A stretch of 29,619 bases of DNA from Amoebophilaceae bacterium (GTDB lineage: Bacteria; Bacteroidota; Bacteroidia; Cytophagales; Amoebophilaceae): positions 1 to 29,619 of the forward strand of contig JALRAY010000004.1 in NCBI GenBank assembly GCA_023257955.1, read 5' to 3'. The notes under the pieces were generated by a model. It was not told the origin of the DNA. It did no database searches and worked only from the letters and a program-made list of their open reading frames with translations. Of the stretch, positions 17,984 to 26,385 are shown in pieces. Numbering within the stretch: the first letter of the stretch is position 1; each line of letters begins with the position of its first letter. Position numbers and translations under genes: made by a program.

Positions 17984-18587
17984 AGCTTGAACTAAGAGTT
18001 ACACGTTCTTCTTCATGAGAGACTAAATTTTGACATAAATGAGTTTTTAATAACGCGAATCGAAGTTATTACCTTGAGGGGGATTCTACAAAGACATTTT
18101 CGTTTTTTATCACGATTAGTATACTTGTCATGCATTTGACTCAACAATAGCTTTAACGCTCACTATAAGTACCAAGGCTTGTCTTGGTATATTTTCTTTC
18201 CTTATTGCTTATAAGCATCAGCATTATGCTTAGAATTACGAAGTATCAGCTCCCGGATGCAGAATATGCGCTTTTATAGGTACGCAACACAAAGTACCGT
18301 AAAAGAAATCGTAGCTTAACTTAAGTAGCCGCTAAAACCATTTCAGTACGATGTCAAAAAAGTGCTGTTAATGAAATACGCAACACATACAGCAATAACA
18401 TCAACGGAGGGTTCCTGGCAATGACATAAAAGTGAGTGGCTCCGCGCAATGATGGTAGCTGGGATTATCCGCTGTTTAGGTAATTTTATAACAATAACAC
18501 TTTTTGCAACAAATTAAATCCAACTAGCGCTCTACAGGGTTATCCTTTACGTTCTCTAGGTGTTCATACACTATATCACTACCAACT
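17984..18587. other. Non-coding, apparently decayed stretch
   Basis: No frame on either strand gave a recognisable protein. It holds small inverted repeats: taccaag/cttggta at 18170-18176 and 18183-18189, and taagcat/atgctta at 18212-18218 and 18226-18232. It also has a direct repeat tacgcaacaca near 18281 and 18377, and a decayed repeat copy at 18412-18475. A 40-codon minus-strand frame (18013-18135) is unrecognised and I do not call it. Confidence 0.6.
18412..18475. repeat. Palindromic dispersed repeat, decayed copy C
   Basis: Two arms related to copy A stand in tandem: ttcctggcaatgacat near 18412-18426, and ggctccgcgcaatgatgg at 18438-18455 followed by gggatta. The second matches gctccgctcgcaatgacgg, the reverse complement of the copy A arm, with few changes. 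The assignment rests on short similarity only. Confidence 0.4.
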
Positions 18588-21506
18588 ATGGTTTCAAAAT
18601 CAGCCTCCTTTCTTTCAGACACGGTTAATGATGTATGTCATCACTTAGGCGGTGACCTTGCGCATTGTTTAATGCTGCTACCTTCTAGTCTAGGGGCGGA
18701 TATTGTACATAATCACTTAGTAGGGAACACAGGAGGTAGGGCGCATAACGTATGGCAAGTACAGTATCTGGATGCTTGGGTGATACAGCAGAGTGGTTTG
18801 CAGGTGCCGAGTCATCTAGAGCTATTAACAATCTTATATACCTGTTGGCAGCAGCTGGAGCATGATATAACGGAGTCATTTGAGCATTTTTACGGTTGGG
18901 GAAGTATGTTGCTGCAGGATTTTGATATGGTAGATCGGTATTTGGTGAATGCAGAGGCATTGTTTCAAAACGTATATGAACAGAAGAAGTTCAAACCTAC
19001 TTTCGAGCAATTGTCGCCTGCAGAGCAACAGGCGATAGCTTCTTTCTGGCATACCTTCAAGCAAAAGCTTTCTGCGCATCAACAGGATTTTTTAACCTAT
19101 TGGAAATTATTATCTCAGCTTTATACTACGTTCACGGAAACACTCTTACAGCAACATAAGGGATATCCAGGGTTATGCTACAGGTGGGTATGTGCGCATC
19201 TGACGACTACACTCATTTCGGGAGTGCGGCAGGTAATAGTGATTGGCTTTAATGACTTGCCTCCAACGACAGACAAGATTTTTGCCTGGTTGCATACACA
19301 ACTACCCATATATTTTTATTGGGATGTGGACGCTGCCTATATGCACGATGAGAGACAAGAAGCAGGCTATCATCTCCGAAGTCATCAAAATAAGCCCTAC
19401 TTGCAAGCTAGCTTGCGGCAGCCTTTTCCTAAGCGCATCCATGATCTCCCTAAAAAGATTACGCTATATGAATGCCATAGCTCCATCAGCCAAGTGCAAC
19501 GCATTTTGGAAGTGCTGCAACCTGCATGGCATGATCCTGCTGCTTTACAACGGCAACAAATCGGGATTATACTCGCTGATGAAACCTTGTTAGTGCCGCT
19601 ACTAGCCGCATTGCCTGTGCCGCATGCATCTATATACTCTACCATAGGCTATCCGCTCATCCATACGATGGCGTATCAGCTGGTGACGCAACTTTGTGCT
19701 TTTCAACTTGCGCTACAACAATCCACATTAGCTGTGAATACGTTGCCTACTGCTGCGGTTATGTCCCTATTAGCGCATCCTTGGATACAACGTTGTGATA
19801 AGGAAGATGCTATGCACATGGTTGCGCGCTTGCAACAAGATTACCCGAATAGTGTGCCGCAGCATGTATTGACTTCTGCAAACAGGGTCTATCACTCCCT
19901 CTTTCACCCCATCACATCAGGCATACAGTTACTGCATTATTTACATACCGTTGTAGCCTTGCTCCTGGAGCGCCCCTCGGAGCAGGTGTCTGATAACGAT
20001 AGGTTGGAACAGCAAGCCCTGTTGCTGCTGAAGGATAAGTTAGCGGAGTTACACAATCACCCTGAAGTGCTAAAGGGATTGTCTATGGAGGAAATAAAAC
20101 GCCTCTTCCACACCTTTACGCAAAAGGTAGCGATTCCCTTTGGAACAGCATGGCATACAGCACCTGTATTTATGCTAGACATCTCTTCAACGATGAATCT
20201 GGATTTTCAACAGGTTTATATCCTAGGTATGAATGAAGGGTGCTGGCCTACGAAAAATAACATAGGCTCTGTCATTCCCTACAACCTGCGCAGAGGCTAT
20301 GGCCTGCCTACTCAGGCGACGTCACAAGCATCGGTGGAGGCGTATTATTTCTATCGCCTCTTCCAACGTGCGGAACAGATACACATCACGTATACCAATG
20401 CTACCAGAAGGGGTAATAAAAGTGAGATGAGTCGGTATGTATGGCAATTGTTATATGAAAGCAAGTTGCCGATAGCGCAAGAGAAGCGTGCTGCAACGAT
20501 CGTGAGCGCAAAGACACCTCCTATTATCGTCCACAAGGATGCATCCATTATGGCAACATTAGATAGTTACCTAGCCACACCGACAGCGCCTGCCGCACGC
20601 GTCTTCACGCCTGCAGCACTCAACACATATATCGACTGCAGGTTGAGGTTTTACTTCAAATACATCTTGCAACTCAAGGCTTCTTTACCAGATCAGGCCA
20701 CAGAAGCGATACAATTCGGAACCATAGTGCACAAGGTATTAGAGGAGTTATATCGCACATTACTCGGGAACCAGGCGCAAGTAACTGTCCAGCAAGCTGA
20801 TATCATAGCTTTACAATCGCAGGTGAAGCAAGTGCTTACGCGGACGTTAGATATGGTTATCTACAGCGGCTGCTCCCAAGAAGGATGGGTGATAGAGCAA
20901 GCGATCATAGCAAAGGTGGTTCATAAGATACTGGAACTAGATGCTGCTTACGTTCCTTTTGAATTATGGGGGATAGAGGTAGGACATAAAGGGTCCTTGG
21001 TTACGCCTTTTATGCTCAAGGATGGGAAAAAGATGTTGCTAGGTGGTATTATAGATCGGGTAGATTATCGGCAAGGAATCATCCGGGCTATAGATTATAA
21101 AACGGGGAATGATAGTACGGTTGCTACATGTATGGATAGCTTGTTTGCGCAAAGCACCACTAGAAACAAAGCCTTTTTGCAAGTAATGTTCTACGCATGG
21201 CTGCTGCAACGGCAACCGAAGTATCAAGCGCAAGCTGTGATGCCCTTATTGATCACTATCCGGGATATTTTTCAATCGGACTTCGACCCGCGACTGAAGT
21301 TCACCAAGCATACCCAAGGCCTAAAGAAAGATCACAAGGATGATGGGCTGTATGTGAATGATATTGCGCCGTATGTGCCAGCATGGGAAGGTTGCTTAGA
21401 TGAGGTGTTGACAACGTTATTCAACCCAGCAGTTCCTTTTGTACAAACTGATCAACTATCAACCTGTAGTACATGTACTTATAAAAAGATCTGCCAACGC
21501 ATGTAA
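18588..21506 (+). CDS. AddB-like PD-(D/E)XK nuclease with C-terminal iron-sulfur site
   Basis: Probably the nuclease partner of an AddA/UvrD-type helicase in double-strand break processing (the RecBCD-equivalent complex). The 972-residue product has a long N-terminal inactive-helicase-like part with no Walker A motif that I can see. A RecB-family nuclease domain follows, with His715 in TIVHKVLEEL, Asp823 in GGIIDRVDY, and Asp836/Lys838 in AIDYKTG. The four iron-sulfur cysteines of AddB/Cas4-like nucleases are present: Cys684 in YIDCRLRFYF, then Cys960, Cys963 and Cys969 at the extreme C-terminus. All catalytic residues are retained, so it looks active. It stands alone on the plus strand, with no addA in the window. 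A RexB-type name would be equally fair. Confidence 0.88.
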   Translation: MVSKSASFLSDTVNDVCHHLGGDLAHCLMLLPSSLGADIVHNHLVGNTGGRAHNVWQVQYLDAWVIQQSGLQVPSHLELLTILYTCWQQLEHDITESFEHFYGWGSMLLQDFDMVDRYLVNAEALFQNVYEQKKFKPTFEQLSPAEQQAIASFWHTFKQKLSAHQQDFLTYWKLLSQLYTTFTETLLQQHKGYPGLCYRWVCAHLTTTLISGVRQVIVIGFNDLPPTTDKIFAWLHTQLPIYFYWDVDAAYMHDERQEAGYHLRSHQNKPYLQASLRQPFPKRIHDLPKKITLYECHSSISQVQRILEVLQPAWHDPAALQRQQIGIILADETLLVPLLAALPVPHASIYSTIGYPLIHTMAYQLVTQLCAFQLALQQSTLAVNTLPTAAVMSLLAHPWIQRCDKEDAMHMVARLQQDYPNSVPQHVLTSANRVYHSLFHPITSGIQLLHYLHTVVALLLERPSEQVSDNDRLEQQALLLLKDKLAELHNHPEVLKGLSMEEIKRLFHTFTQKVAIPFGTAWHTAPVFMLDISSTMNLDFQQVYILGMNEGCWPTKNNIGSVIPYNLRRGYGLPTQATSQASVEAYYFYRLFQRAEQIHITYTNATRRGNKSEMSRYVWQLLYESKLPIAQEKRAATIVSAKTPPIIVHKDASIMATLDSYLATPTAPAARVFTPAALNTYIDCRLRFYFKYILQLKASLPDQATEAIQFGTIVHKVLEELYRTLLGNQAQVTVQQADIIALQSQVKQVLTRTLDMVIYSGCSQEGWVIEQAIIAKVVHKILELDAAYVPFELWGIEVGHKGSLVTPFMLKDGKKMLLGGIIDRVDYRQGIIRAIDYKTGNDSTVATCMDSLFAQSTTRNKAFLQVMFYAWLLQRQPKYQAQAVMPLLITIRDIFQSDFDPRLKFTKHTQGLKKDHKDDGLYVNDIAPYVPAWEGCLDEVLTTLFNPAVPFVQTDQLSTCSTCTYKKICQRM

Positions 21507-21566
21507 TGTAGTCTCAACGCAACAATAGAGGCCTTTTGACTTTGTAGCCTTGCTACCCACATACTG

Positions 21567-21661
21567 TACCACCCTCTCATCCCCCTTTTATCTCCTATTT
21601 ACCATTCCAGTCGCTACTGGAGAGGTGTTGAGGTTGTTGAAGGGGAGGTAAAAGGTGGTGA
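21567..21661. repeat. Long imperfect inverted repeat
   Basis: Two arms of about 45 nt flank the perfect core ccagtcgctactgg (21607-21620). The left arm begins taccaccctctcatccccc and the right arm, read in reverse complement, begins caccaccttttacctcccc. The match is partial but extends across the whole arm. As RNA it would form a long bulged hairpin just downstream of the addB-like gene. Confidence 0.55.
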
Positions 21662-21695
21662 TGTGTAGTGGCGGTGAGTTAATATTAACCGCTTT

Positions 21696-21741
21696 CTATC
21701 AAGTCTTTAAAATCATCGGAACCGATGGCGCTTTTTGATAG
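21696..21741 (+). terminator. Possible terminator hairpin after the addB-like gene
   Basis: Nested inverted repeats: outer ctatcaa/ttgatag (21696-21702 and 21735-21741) and inner catcgg/ccgatg (21714-21719 and 21722-21727). The sequence gcgcttttt follows the inner stem. The T-run supports intrinsic termination on the plus strand. The distance of about 200 bp from the stop codon and the small inner loop make this tentative. Confidence 0.35.
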
Positions 21742-21790
21742 GTATTATTGGTTGAAGACAATCCCATGCTGTGTTCCCCAATTATTGCTA

Positions 21791-21860
21791 GAAGCCGTAG
21801 GCGACGAAGCAACCTATGGCGCGTGCTGCGTTTGGATTACGTCGGCATGACGTATGGATT
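21791..21860. repeat. Palindromic dispersed repeat, copy B
   Basis: The left arm gccgtaggcgacgaagcaac and right arm tttggattacgtcggcatga flank a core atggcgcgtgctgcg. The core and inner arms match the reverse complement of copy A (atggcgagtgctacgtctggatt) with few substitutions. The right arm has lost several bases compared with the gattgcttcgctccgctcg form. It lies 34 bp beyond the rnpB 3' end. Confidence 0.6.
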
Positions 21861-21893
21861 GCTATGTACGTTTGCTAACCCAAAAAAAGATAA

Positions 21894-22303
21894 ACAAGCA
21901 AGTCTATAAGCCGAGTTCTGTACCTCTCCGCTAGCAATAGCGCAGAGGTGCTTATCATTTATCTGGAAATACAATCACTTGTATTTTCTAGCGGCCTACC
22001 CATGTTGCCTTTCCAAGAAATACCAGCGAGCAACCGGTATCCTGCATGCAGGAAGCAACATCTACTTGGCCTTGCAACCCCTAAGGTTTACCTTCCCTTG
22101 TGTGTCACCACCCAAGGGGTGAGCTCTTACCTCACCGTTTCACCCTTACCTTACCTATATATGGCAGGCGGTTTGTTTTCTGTGGCACTGGCTGTTCGTT
22201 AGTATTCGTACTAGGAACCTTCCTGTTAGGAAGCAGAGTGCTCTATGTTGTTCGGACTTTCCTCTCTGCAATAATTTGCAGAGCGATAAGCCAACTTGCT
22301 TGT
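21894..22303 (-). ncRNA. rnpB: RNase P RNA (bacterial type A)
   Basis: Catalytic RNA that removes 5' leaders from tRNA precursors. On the minus strand the transcript starts with acaagcaagt, which pairs perfectly with acttgcttgt at the 3' end to form P1 and sets the ends to within a few bases. The universally conserved gaggaaagtccgaac follows the 5' part. The internal agtgccacagaaaacaaacc is the conserved core, and acagaactcggcttat lies close to the 3' end. The length of about 410 nt fits type A. The 5' end is 4 nt from the lepB stop, so it is probably cotranscribed with lepB or driven from a promoter within it. Short open frames across this region are spurious. Confidence 0.95.
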
Positions 22304-22307
22304 TGTA

Positions 22308-23372
22308 TCAATCATGTAAAGGGCGCAAACAACGGCTCCAGCGTATTTTTTGGAACCCTGTGCGGGTAGCATCTGTGGAGAAGAGGATCATTATGGCTTT
22401 ACCAATAATGTGATCCGCAGGCACAAAACCTGTAAAGCGTGCATCTATAGAATTGTGCCTATTATCCCCCATCATAAAGTAATAATCTTGTTGGAAGGTG
22501 TACGTAGTCACCGCTTTGCCATCCAACCACAATTTCCCATCTTCTACATATGCCTTTCCATTCGTTTCTTGTAGCATGATGAGGTGTTGATACACATTCA
22601 ACGTATCCTCATTGATCGCTATTTCCATCCCTTTCTTAGGGATCGTTATGGGCCCAAAGTTATCCTCATTCCAGCCTAAGGCTTCGCTATGCGGATAGAT
22701 ATCAGGATTCCAAGCACTTGCAGGAGACACCAGCATTTGTACCCTTTCTACATATGGCAAGGCTTCTAAACGTTCTGCTATGGCGGGCGTGGCATGGATG
22801 ATATATCCGCCATGCATGGGCATCCACTCGCGAATGTGATGGACTTGAAAGAAATCATCCGTTAAGTCTATAGCGGTTTGTAGATAGTACCGATACTGCA
22901 GACCGGGATAGGGTGTTTCTTTTTCACCATTGATATATACACAACCTCGCTCTATGTGGATGGTATCTCCAGGGAGGCCGATGCATCGTTTGATATAATA
23001 TGTCCTGACGTCGATGGGCTTATCCAGTTCCGTGGTACAATTGAAGACGACCTTATCGCCCCGCTTTACATGCGAAAAACCTGGTAAGCGGAACATAGGC
23101 ATTTGAATCCATGGTAGATATGCGGGAATATTAGTCCCGCGGATAGTCTGATGCATGAGCGGCATTTGCAAAAGCGTTTTAGGCGTACGTGCGCCATAGT
23201 GCAGCTTGCTTACCAACATAAAGTCATCCACCAGAATGGTGCGCTCCATAGAAGACGTAGGCACTTGTGAGGGGGTAGCGATCAACCAATGGATGCCGGA
23301 AGCTGCGATGAGGGCAAAAAGGAATGCATGCAACCATTCGCGGGTAGGGGATTTTTTTTTTGCTTGTGACAT
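22308..23372 (-). CDS. lepB: Signal peptidase I
   Basis: Membrane serine protease that removes signal peptides from Sec and Tat substrates on the outer face of the inner membrane. The 354-residue product has one N-terminal transmembrane segment at about 14-31. The catalytic Ser41 is in PTSSM and the general base Lys128 is in YYIKRCIGLPGDTI. Box E reads MMGDNRHNSIDARFTGFVP near residues 295-315. Between them lies the large beta-domain insertion common in Bacteroidota LepB. The C-terminus IRWSRCLRPL is family-like. It lies upstream of rnpB (4 nt) and downstream of ddl. The gene appears complete. Confidence 0.96.
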   Translation of the reverse strand: MSQAKKKSPTREWLHAFLFALIAASGIHWLIATPSQVPTSSMERTILVDDFMLVSKLHYGARTPKTLLQMPLMHQTIRGTNIPAYLPWIQMPMFRLPGFSHVKRGDKVVFNCTTELDKPIDVRTYYIKRCIGLPGDTIHIERGCVYINGEKETPYPGLQYRYYLQTAIDLTDDFFQVHHIREWMPMHGGYIIHATPAIAERLEALPYVERVQMLVSPASAWNPDIYPHSEALGWNEDNFGPITIPKKGMEIAINEDTLNVYQHLIMLQETNGKAYVEDGKLWLDGKAVTTYTFQQDYYFMMGDNRHNSIDARFTGFVPADHIIGKAIMILFSTDATRTGFQKIRWSRCLRPLHD

Positions 23373-23525
23373 GAATGTGCGGTGCGTATAGGTTTTATAT
23401 GTGGATAATAAGGATTCAATGGCTACAAAAATAACAAAACGCGTACATATCCTTTGTTGCTGTCATCCGCTACCATCCGGAGCTTACGACACTGCCTTAC
23501 AACAAGCAAGCAATCTCTCCCAATG

Positions 23526-24914
23526 CTATGATGGCTGCGCTAGATAATCATCGACCATCTGCAATAGTTCCCGTACCTGCGGAGGCGCGTGATAGGTCGC
23601 TACATGCTTCGCCAACGAATTACGGATAACAAAGGTTAGTAGTTGACTAGTATTCATCCCCACCTCTGCTGCTTGATGGAAGAGAAACGAAGATGGATTC
23701 ATCCCCGCTGTAGTGTTAGGATCATTGAGGTAGATCTGCCCATCGGTACATAAGATACCATCTATTCGGGCATAGACTTGAAAATGTAGATCTTTGAAAA
23801 GCGATACGCAGGTGGCTTGCAAGGCTGCCAGTTGCGCTGCAGGTAATTGCATGGGCGTTTCCTTACGTACCAAGCCAGGTAAGTATTTGGCATGATAGTC
23901 AAAGTGCAACTCCCCCTTTACGATCTCCGTCGGCGGCAAGACGATCGGTTCTTCGCCTATCTCTTGTAAAACAATGCACGAGAACTCCCTGCCCGCAACA
24001 AAAGCTTCTACCAATACACATGCTTCGCCTGCTAGGCTATCAAAGCTAAGGGTATCATCATGCTCGGCAAAGTAGGCATTGATATAGGTCAGCAATTGTT
24101 CTGACGTATGCAAGCGCTGACTATTCACGATCAAGGGAAGGCCTATCCCTGTTTTACAGTCCGCTAATTGTGTTAGCCATAGGGCTTGTTCTTTCTCCGT
24201 AAAATTTTTCCAATCCTTGGCGGTAAGCGTTGCTCTAAAAAAGCTATGGTCGACAGCGGTTGCAAATGCCGTCACGTCGCGTTGGGTAAGGATATGCACG
24301 CCAATAGAAGAGCCTTGTCGCGGGCTTTTGATGACTAATGGCAAGCCGATGGTATCTATCAAACTATCCAGTAACTTTTCTTTATCTAATGACGCATCTT
24401 CCCATTGCTTTCTTGCGATCACCTGATAGGGGGTGATACAATAACCTGCCGCTTGCATCAGTTGCTTTTGCACTACCTTATCTAGACCTATGGCTGCGCC
24501 TAGGATACCTGATCCGGAATAGGGGATTTGTAACCAGTCTAACATCCCTTGTATGCTTCCGTCTTCGCCATAAGGACCATGCAGGGCCAAGAAAGCAACG
24601 TCGATGGTTTCTTTGAGGGCTTCCAGGGTAAGGCGGGGGCCTATGTCTGTATGTGGGAGGGAGGCAACGTCTGCTGCAGCTGTAGGAGTGGTTAAGGGGG
24701 AAAGATCAGCGATATAAAAATCCCGTATCGTGCCTTTATAGAGGTAGCGCCAATGGAGTTGGATGAGGTTATTGCATGCGTCTACAAAGATGGGTATAGG
24801 TTCAAAAAGCCGCTTATCTAAGTTGTCATATACCGTACGGCCACCGGCAAAGGAGATTTCGCGCTCTCGCGATTTGCCTCCAAAGAAGATGCCTACTTTC
24901 ATGCGTTTGTTCAT
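23526..24914 (-). CDS. ddl: D-alanine--D-alanine ligase, extended form
   Basis: ATP-grasp enzyme that joins two D-alanines for the peptidoglycan stem peptide. I use the ATG at 24914 (MNKRMKVGIFFGGKSRERE). The ATG four codons later is equally possible, and a longer form starting at 24989 adds 25 residues unlike the family. From this start it has 462 residues, against 310-370 for common Ddl. Diagnostic segments are the N-terminal FFGGKSREREIS, HGPYGEDGSIQG (112-123), the RQGSSIGV loop, and the Mg-binding NDPNTTAGMNPSS at 397-409. The last has Asp where NExNT is usual. The extra length lies mainly in an insertion between the SSIGV loop and LVEAFVAGREFSC. It is downstream of prfA. Retention of Ddl suggests some cell-wall synthesis. 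Confidence 0.9.
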   Translation of the reverse strand: MNKRMKVGIFFGGKSREREISFAGGRTVYDNLDKRLFEPIPIFVDACNNLIQLHWRYLYKGTIRDFYIADLSPLTTPTAAADVASLPHTDIGPRLTLEALKETIDVAFLALHGPYGEDGSIQGMLDWLQIPYSGSGILGAAIGLDKVVQKQLMQAAGYCITPYQVIARKQWEDASLDKEKLLDSLIDTIGLPLVIKSPRQGSSIGVHILTQRDVTAFATAVDHSFFRATLTAKDWKNFTEKEQALWLTQLADCKTGIGLPLIVNSQRLHTSEQLLTYINAYFAEHDDTLSFDSLAGEACVLVEAFVAGREFSCIVLQEIGEEPIVLPPTEIVKGELHFDYHAKYLPGLVRKETPMQLPAAQLAALQATCVSLFKDLHFQVYARIDGILCTDGQIYLNDPNTTAGMNPSSFLFHQAAEVGMNTSQLLTFVIRNSLAKHVATYHAPPQVRELLQMVDDYLAQPS

Positions 24915-25077
24915 TAGCGTTCTTTTGTATCTCTTTGGATATACGTATTGCCTGTATATCATAAAATCATTAGGACTTTCGCACTTCATTTGGTGAAAAC
25001 TACGCTAGGCTGTCTCCATAAAGCAGCTTGAAACGTTTTGAAAAGCAACTTACTCCAGGCTAAAGCCGTTCATAAGT

Positions 25078-26151
25078 TTATAATACGCTTTCTTGTTGTA
25101 ATTTCTCGGCATTATCGGCTATGCGTAATGCTTCCATCATATCCTCTAAAGCCCCGTCTAAGAAGGCTGGTAGGTTGTGGATGCTATATCCAATTCTGTG
25201 ATCAGTAACTCTGCCTTGCGGGAAGTTATAGGTACGTATCTTATCTGACCTATCTCCGCTTTTGACCATAGACCTGCGTTCTGCACCAATCTGTTCTTGT
25301 TGTTGTTTGTGCTTTTGTTCATACAACCTAGCGCGCAAGACTTTTAATGCTTTATCCAGGTTTTTGATTTGTGATTTCTCATCCTGACAAGAGACTACGA
25401 TGCCGGTAGGGATATGGGTAAGCCGTATGGCAGAGTAGGTGGTATTGACGGACTGTCCCCCAGGTCCTGAGGAGCAGAAGGTGTCTTTTCGAATATCATT
25501 CATATCTAAATCTACCTCCACTTCATCCATCTCTGGCAGCACTGCTACGCTTGCTGCGGAGGTGTGAATTCTGCCTTGCGTCTCTGTATCCGGCACACGT
25601 TGTACCCTATGCACGCCAGATTCATATTGCAGCATGCTGTATACATTTTCTCCGGAGACAGTACATATAATCTCTTTATATCCCCCAGCAGCGCCTTCGG
25701 TAGCGTCTATTAGCGTGAGAGTCCACTTCATTTTCTCTGCAAAGCGGGTGTACATGCGAAAGAGGTCTCCGACGAATAGGCCTGCTTCATCTCCTCCCGT
25801 ACCTGCACGGATTTCAAGTATTGCGTTTTTACTGTCATTGGGGTCTTTGGGTAGGAGCACGATTTTTAAGGCCGTCTCCAGTTCTTTTTGGGCGGCTTCC
25901 AGGTGCTGTAGCTCTTCTTTCGCCAGGTCTGTGAAGGAGGGATCTTTTTCCGTTGCTAGGAGTGTTTTGGCGCTTGCAATATCTGCTAGGTTTTTTTGAT
26001 AATGATTGTAGAGGGTAACGACTTTCTCTAATTCTTTGTAGCTTTTGTTTAAAGCTGCATACTGCTTCATATCTGCTAGCATAGCAGGATCGGAAAGCTG
26101 TTGGGTGACTTCCTCAAATTTTTGTTTTAGTGCTTCTAATTTATCTATCAT
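25078..26151 (-). CDS. prfA: Peptide chain release factor 1
   Basis: Terminates translation at UAA and UAG. The 357-residue product is full length. Its stop-codon-reading tripeptide PxT appears as PDT at 187-189, followed by the family segment QGRIHTSAA. The catalytic GGQ is at 231-233 in SSGPGGQSVNTTYSAI. Both agree with RF1 rather than RF2, which has SPF and an internal frameshift. The start at 26151 gives MIDKLEALKQKFEEV. It is transcribed divergently from the ABC-F gene 234 bp away, and is first of the prfA-ddl-lepB-rnpB run. Confidence 0.97.
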   Translation of the reverse strand: MIDKLEALKQKFEEVTQQLSDPAMLADMKQYAALNKSYKELEKVVTLYNHYQKNLADIASAKTLLATEKDPSFTDLAKEELQHLEAAQKELETALKIVLLPKDPNDSKNAILEIRAGTGGDEAGLFVGDLFRMYTRFAEKMKWTLTLIDATEGAAGGYKEIICTVSGENVYSMLQYESGVHRVQRVPDTETQGRIHTSAASVAVLPEMDEVEVDLDMNDIRKDTFCSSGPGGQSVNTTYSAIRLTHIPTGIVVSCQDEKSQIKNLDKALKVLRARLYEQKHKQQQEQIGAERRSMVKSGDRSDKIRTYNFPQGRVTDHRIGYSIHNLPAFLDGALEDMMEALRIADNAEKLQQESVL

Positions 26152-26176
26152 ACGGTAGCGCTGAATGTTGTAGGCA

Positions 26177-26184
26177 CAAAATTA
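26177..26184 (-). promoter_or_regulatory. Possible -7 box of prfA
   Basis: Minus-strand TAATTTTG fits TAnnTTTG and lies 26 bp before the prfA ATG, which would give a short leader of about 20 nt. No matching -33 TTG was found at the expected distance, so this is weak. Confidence 0.3.
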
Positions 26185-26355
26185 GGTTTTATTTGGCACC
26201 TTTGCTAGTAATCTTGCTGCTCTTGCTTTGATATTGACCTTTCTATCCCCTACAATCGTTGCTGATGTGGCTTATAAGGATTGTTAGAGGGTAATGATGG
26301 TATCGCCTCGCTGTACGCTCGCATCGCATGTTATAGTTTTTCCGTGCTTTCACTG

Positions 26356-26363
26356 TACTTTTG
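26356..26363 (+). promoter_or_regulatory. Possible -7 box of the ABC-F gene
   Basis: TACTTTTG fits the Bacteroidota -7 consensus TAnnTTTG, 22 bp before the ATG at 26386. The upstream region lacks a clear TTG at 17-23 bp. It is paired back-to-back with the putative prfA box. Confidence 0.35.
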
Positions 26364-26385
26364 TTAGCAAATTATTATTCCACCT

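Larger units (their letters stand above)
21507..21893. other. Convergent spacer between addB-like gene and rnpB, dense in palindromes
   Basis: About 390 bp without coding sequence, lying where plus-strand addB and minus-strand rnpB transcription meet. It carries a long imperfect inverted repeat (21567-21661), two compact hairpins (21671-21692 and 21696-21741), and copy B of the dispersed repeat (21791-21860). Together these probably provide bidirectional termination, although only one hairpin is followed by a T-run. Confidence 0.6.

Noticed and set aside
18013..18135. Minus-strand frame of about 40 codons with many Lys and Arg
   Set aside because: Short, unrecognised, and inside a stretch that otherwise looks decayed.
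21948..22369. Two overlapping plus-strand frames of 84 and 89 codons
   Set aside because: They are antisense to the RNase P RNA gene and the lepB 3' end and have no protein-family features.
24915..24989. Upstream ATG for ddl at 24989
   Set aside because: The added 25 residues are unlike Ddl, and the family N-terminus (KVGIFFGGKS) begins just after the ATGs at 24914 and 24902.
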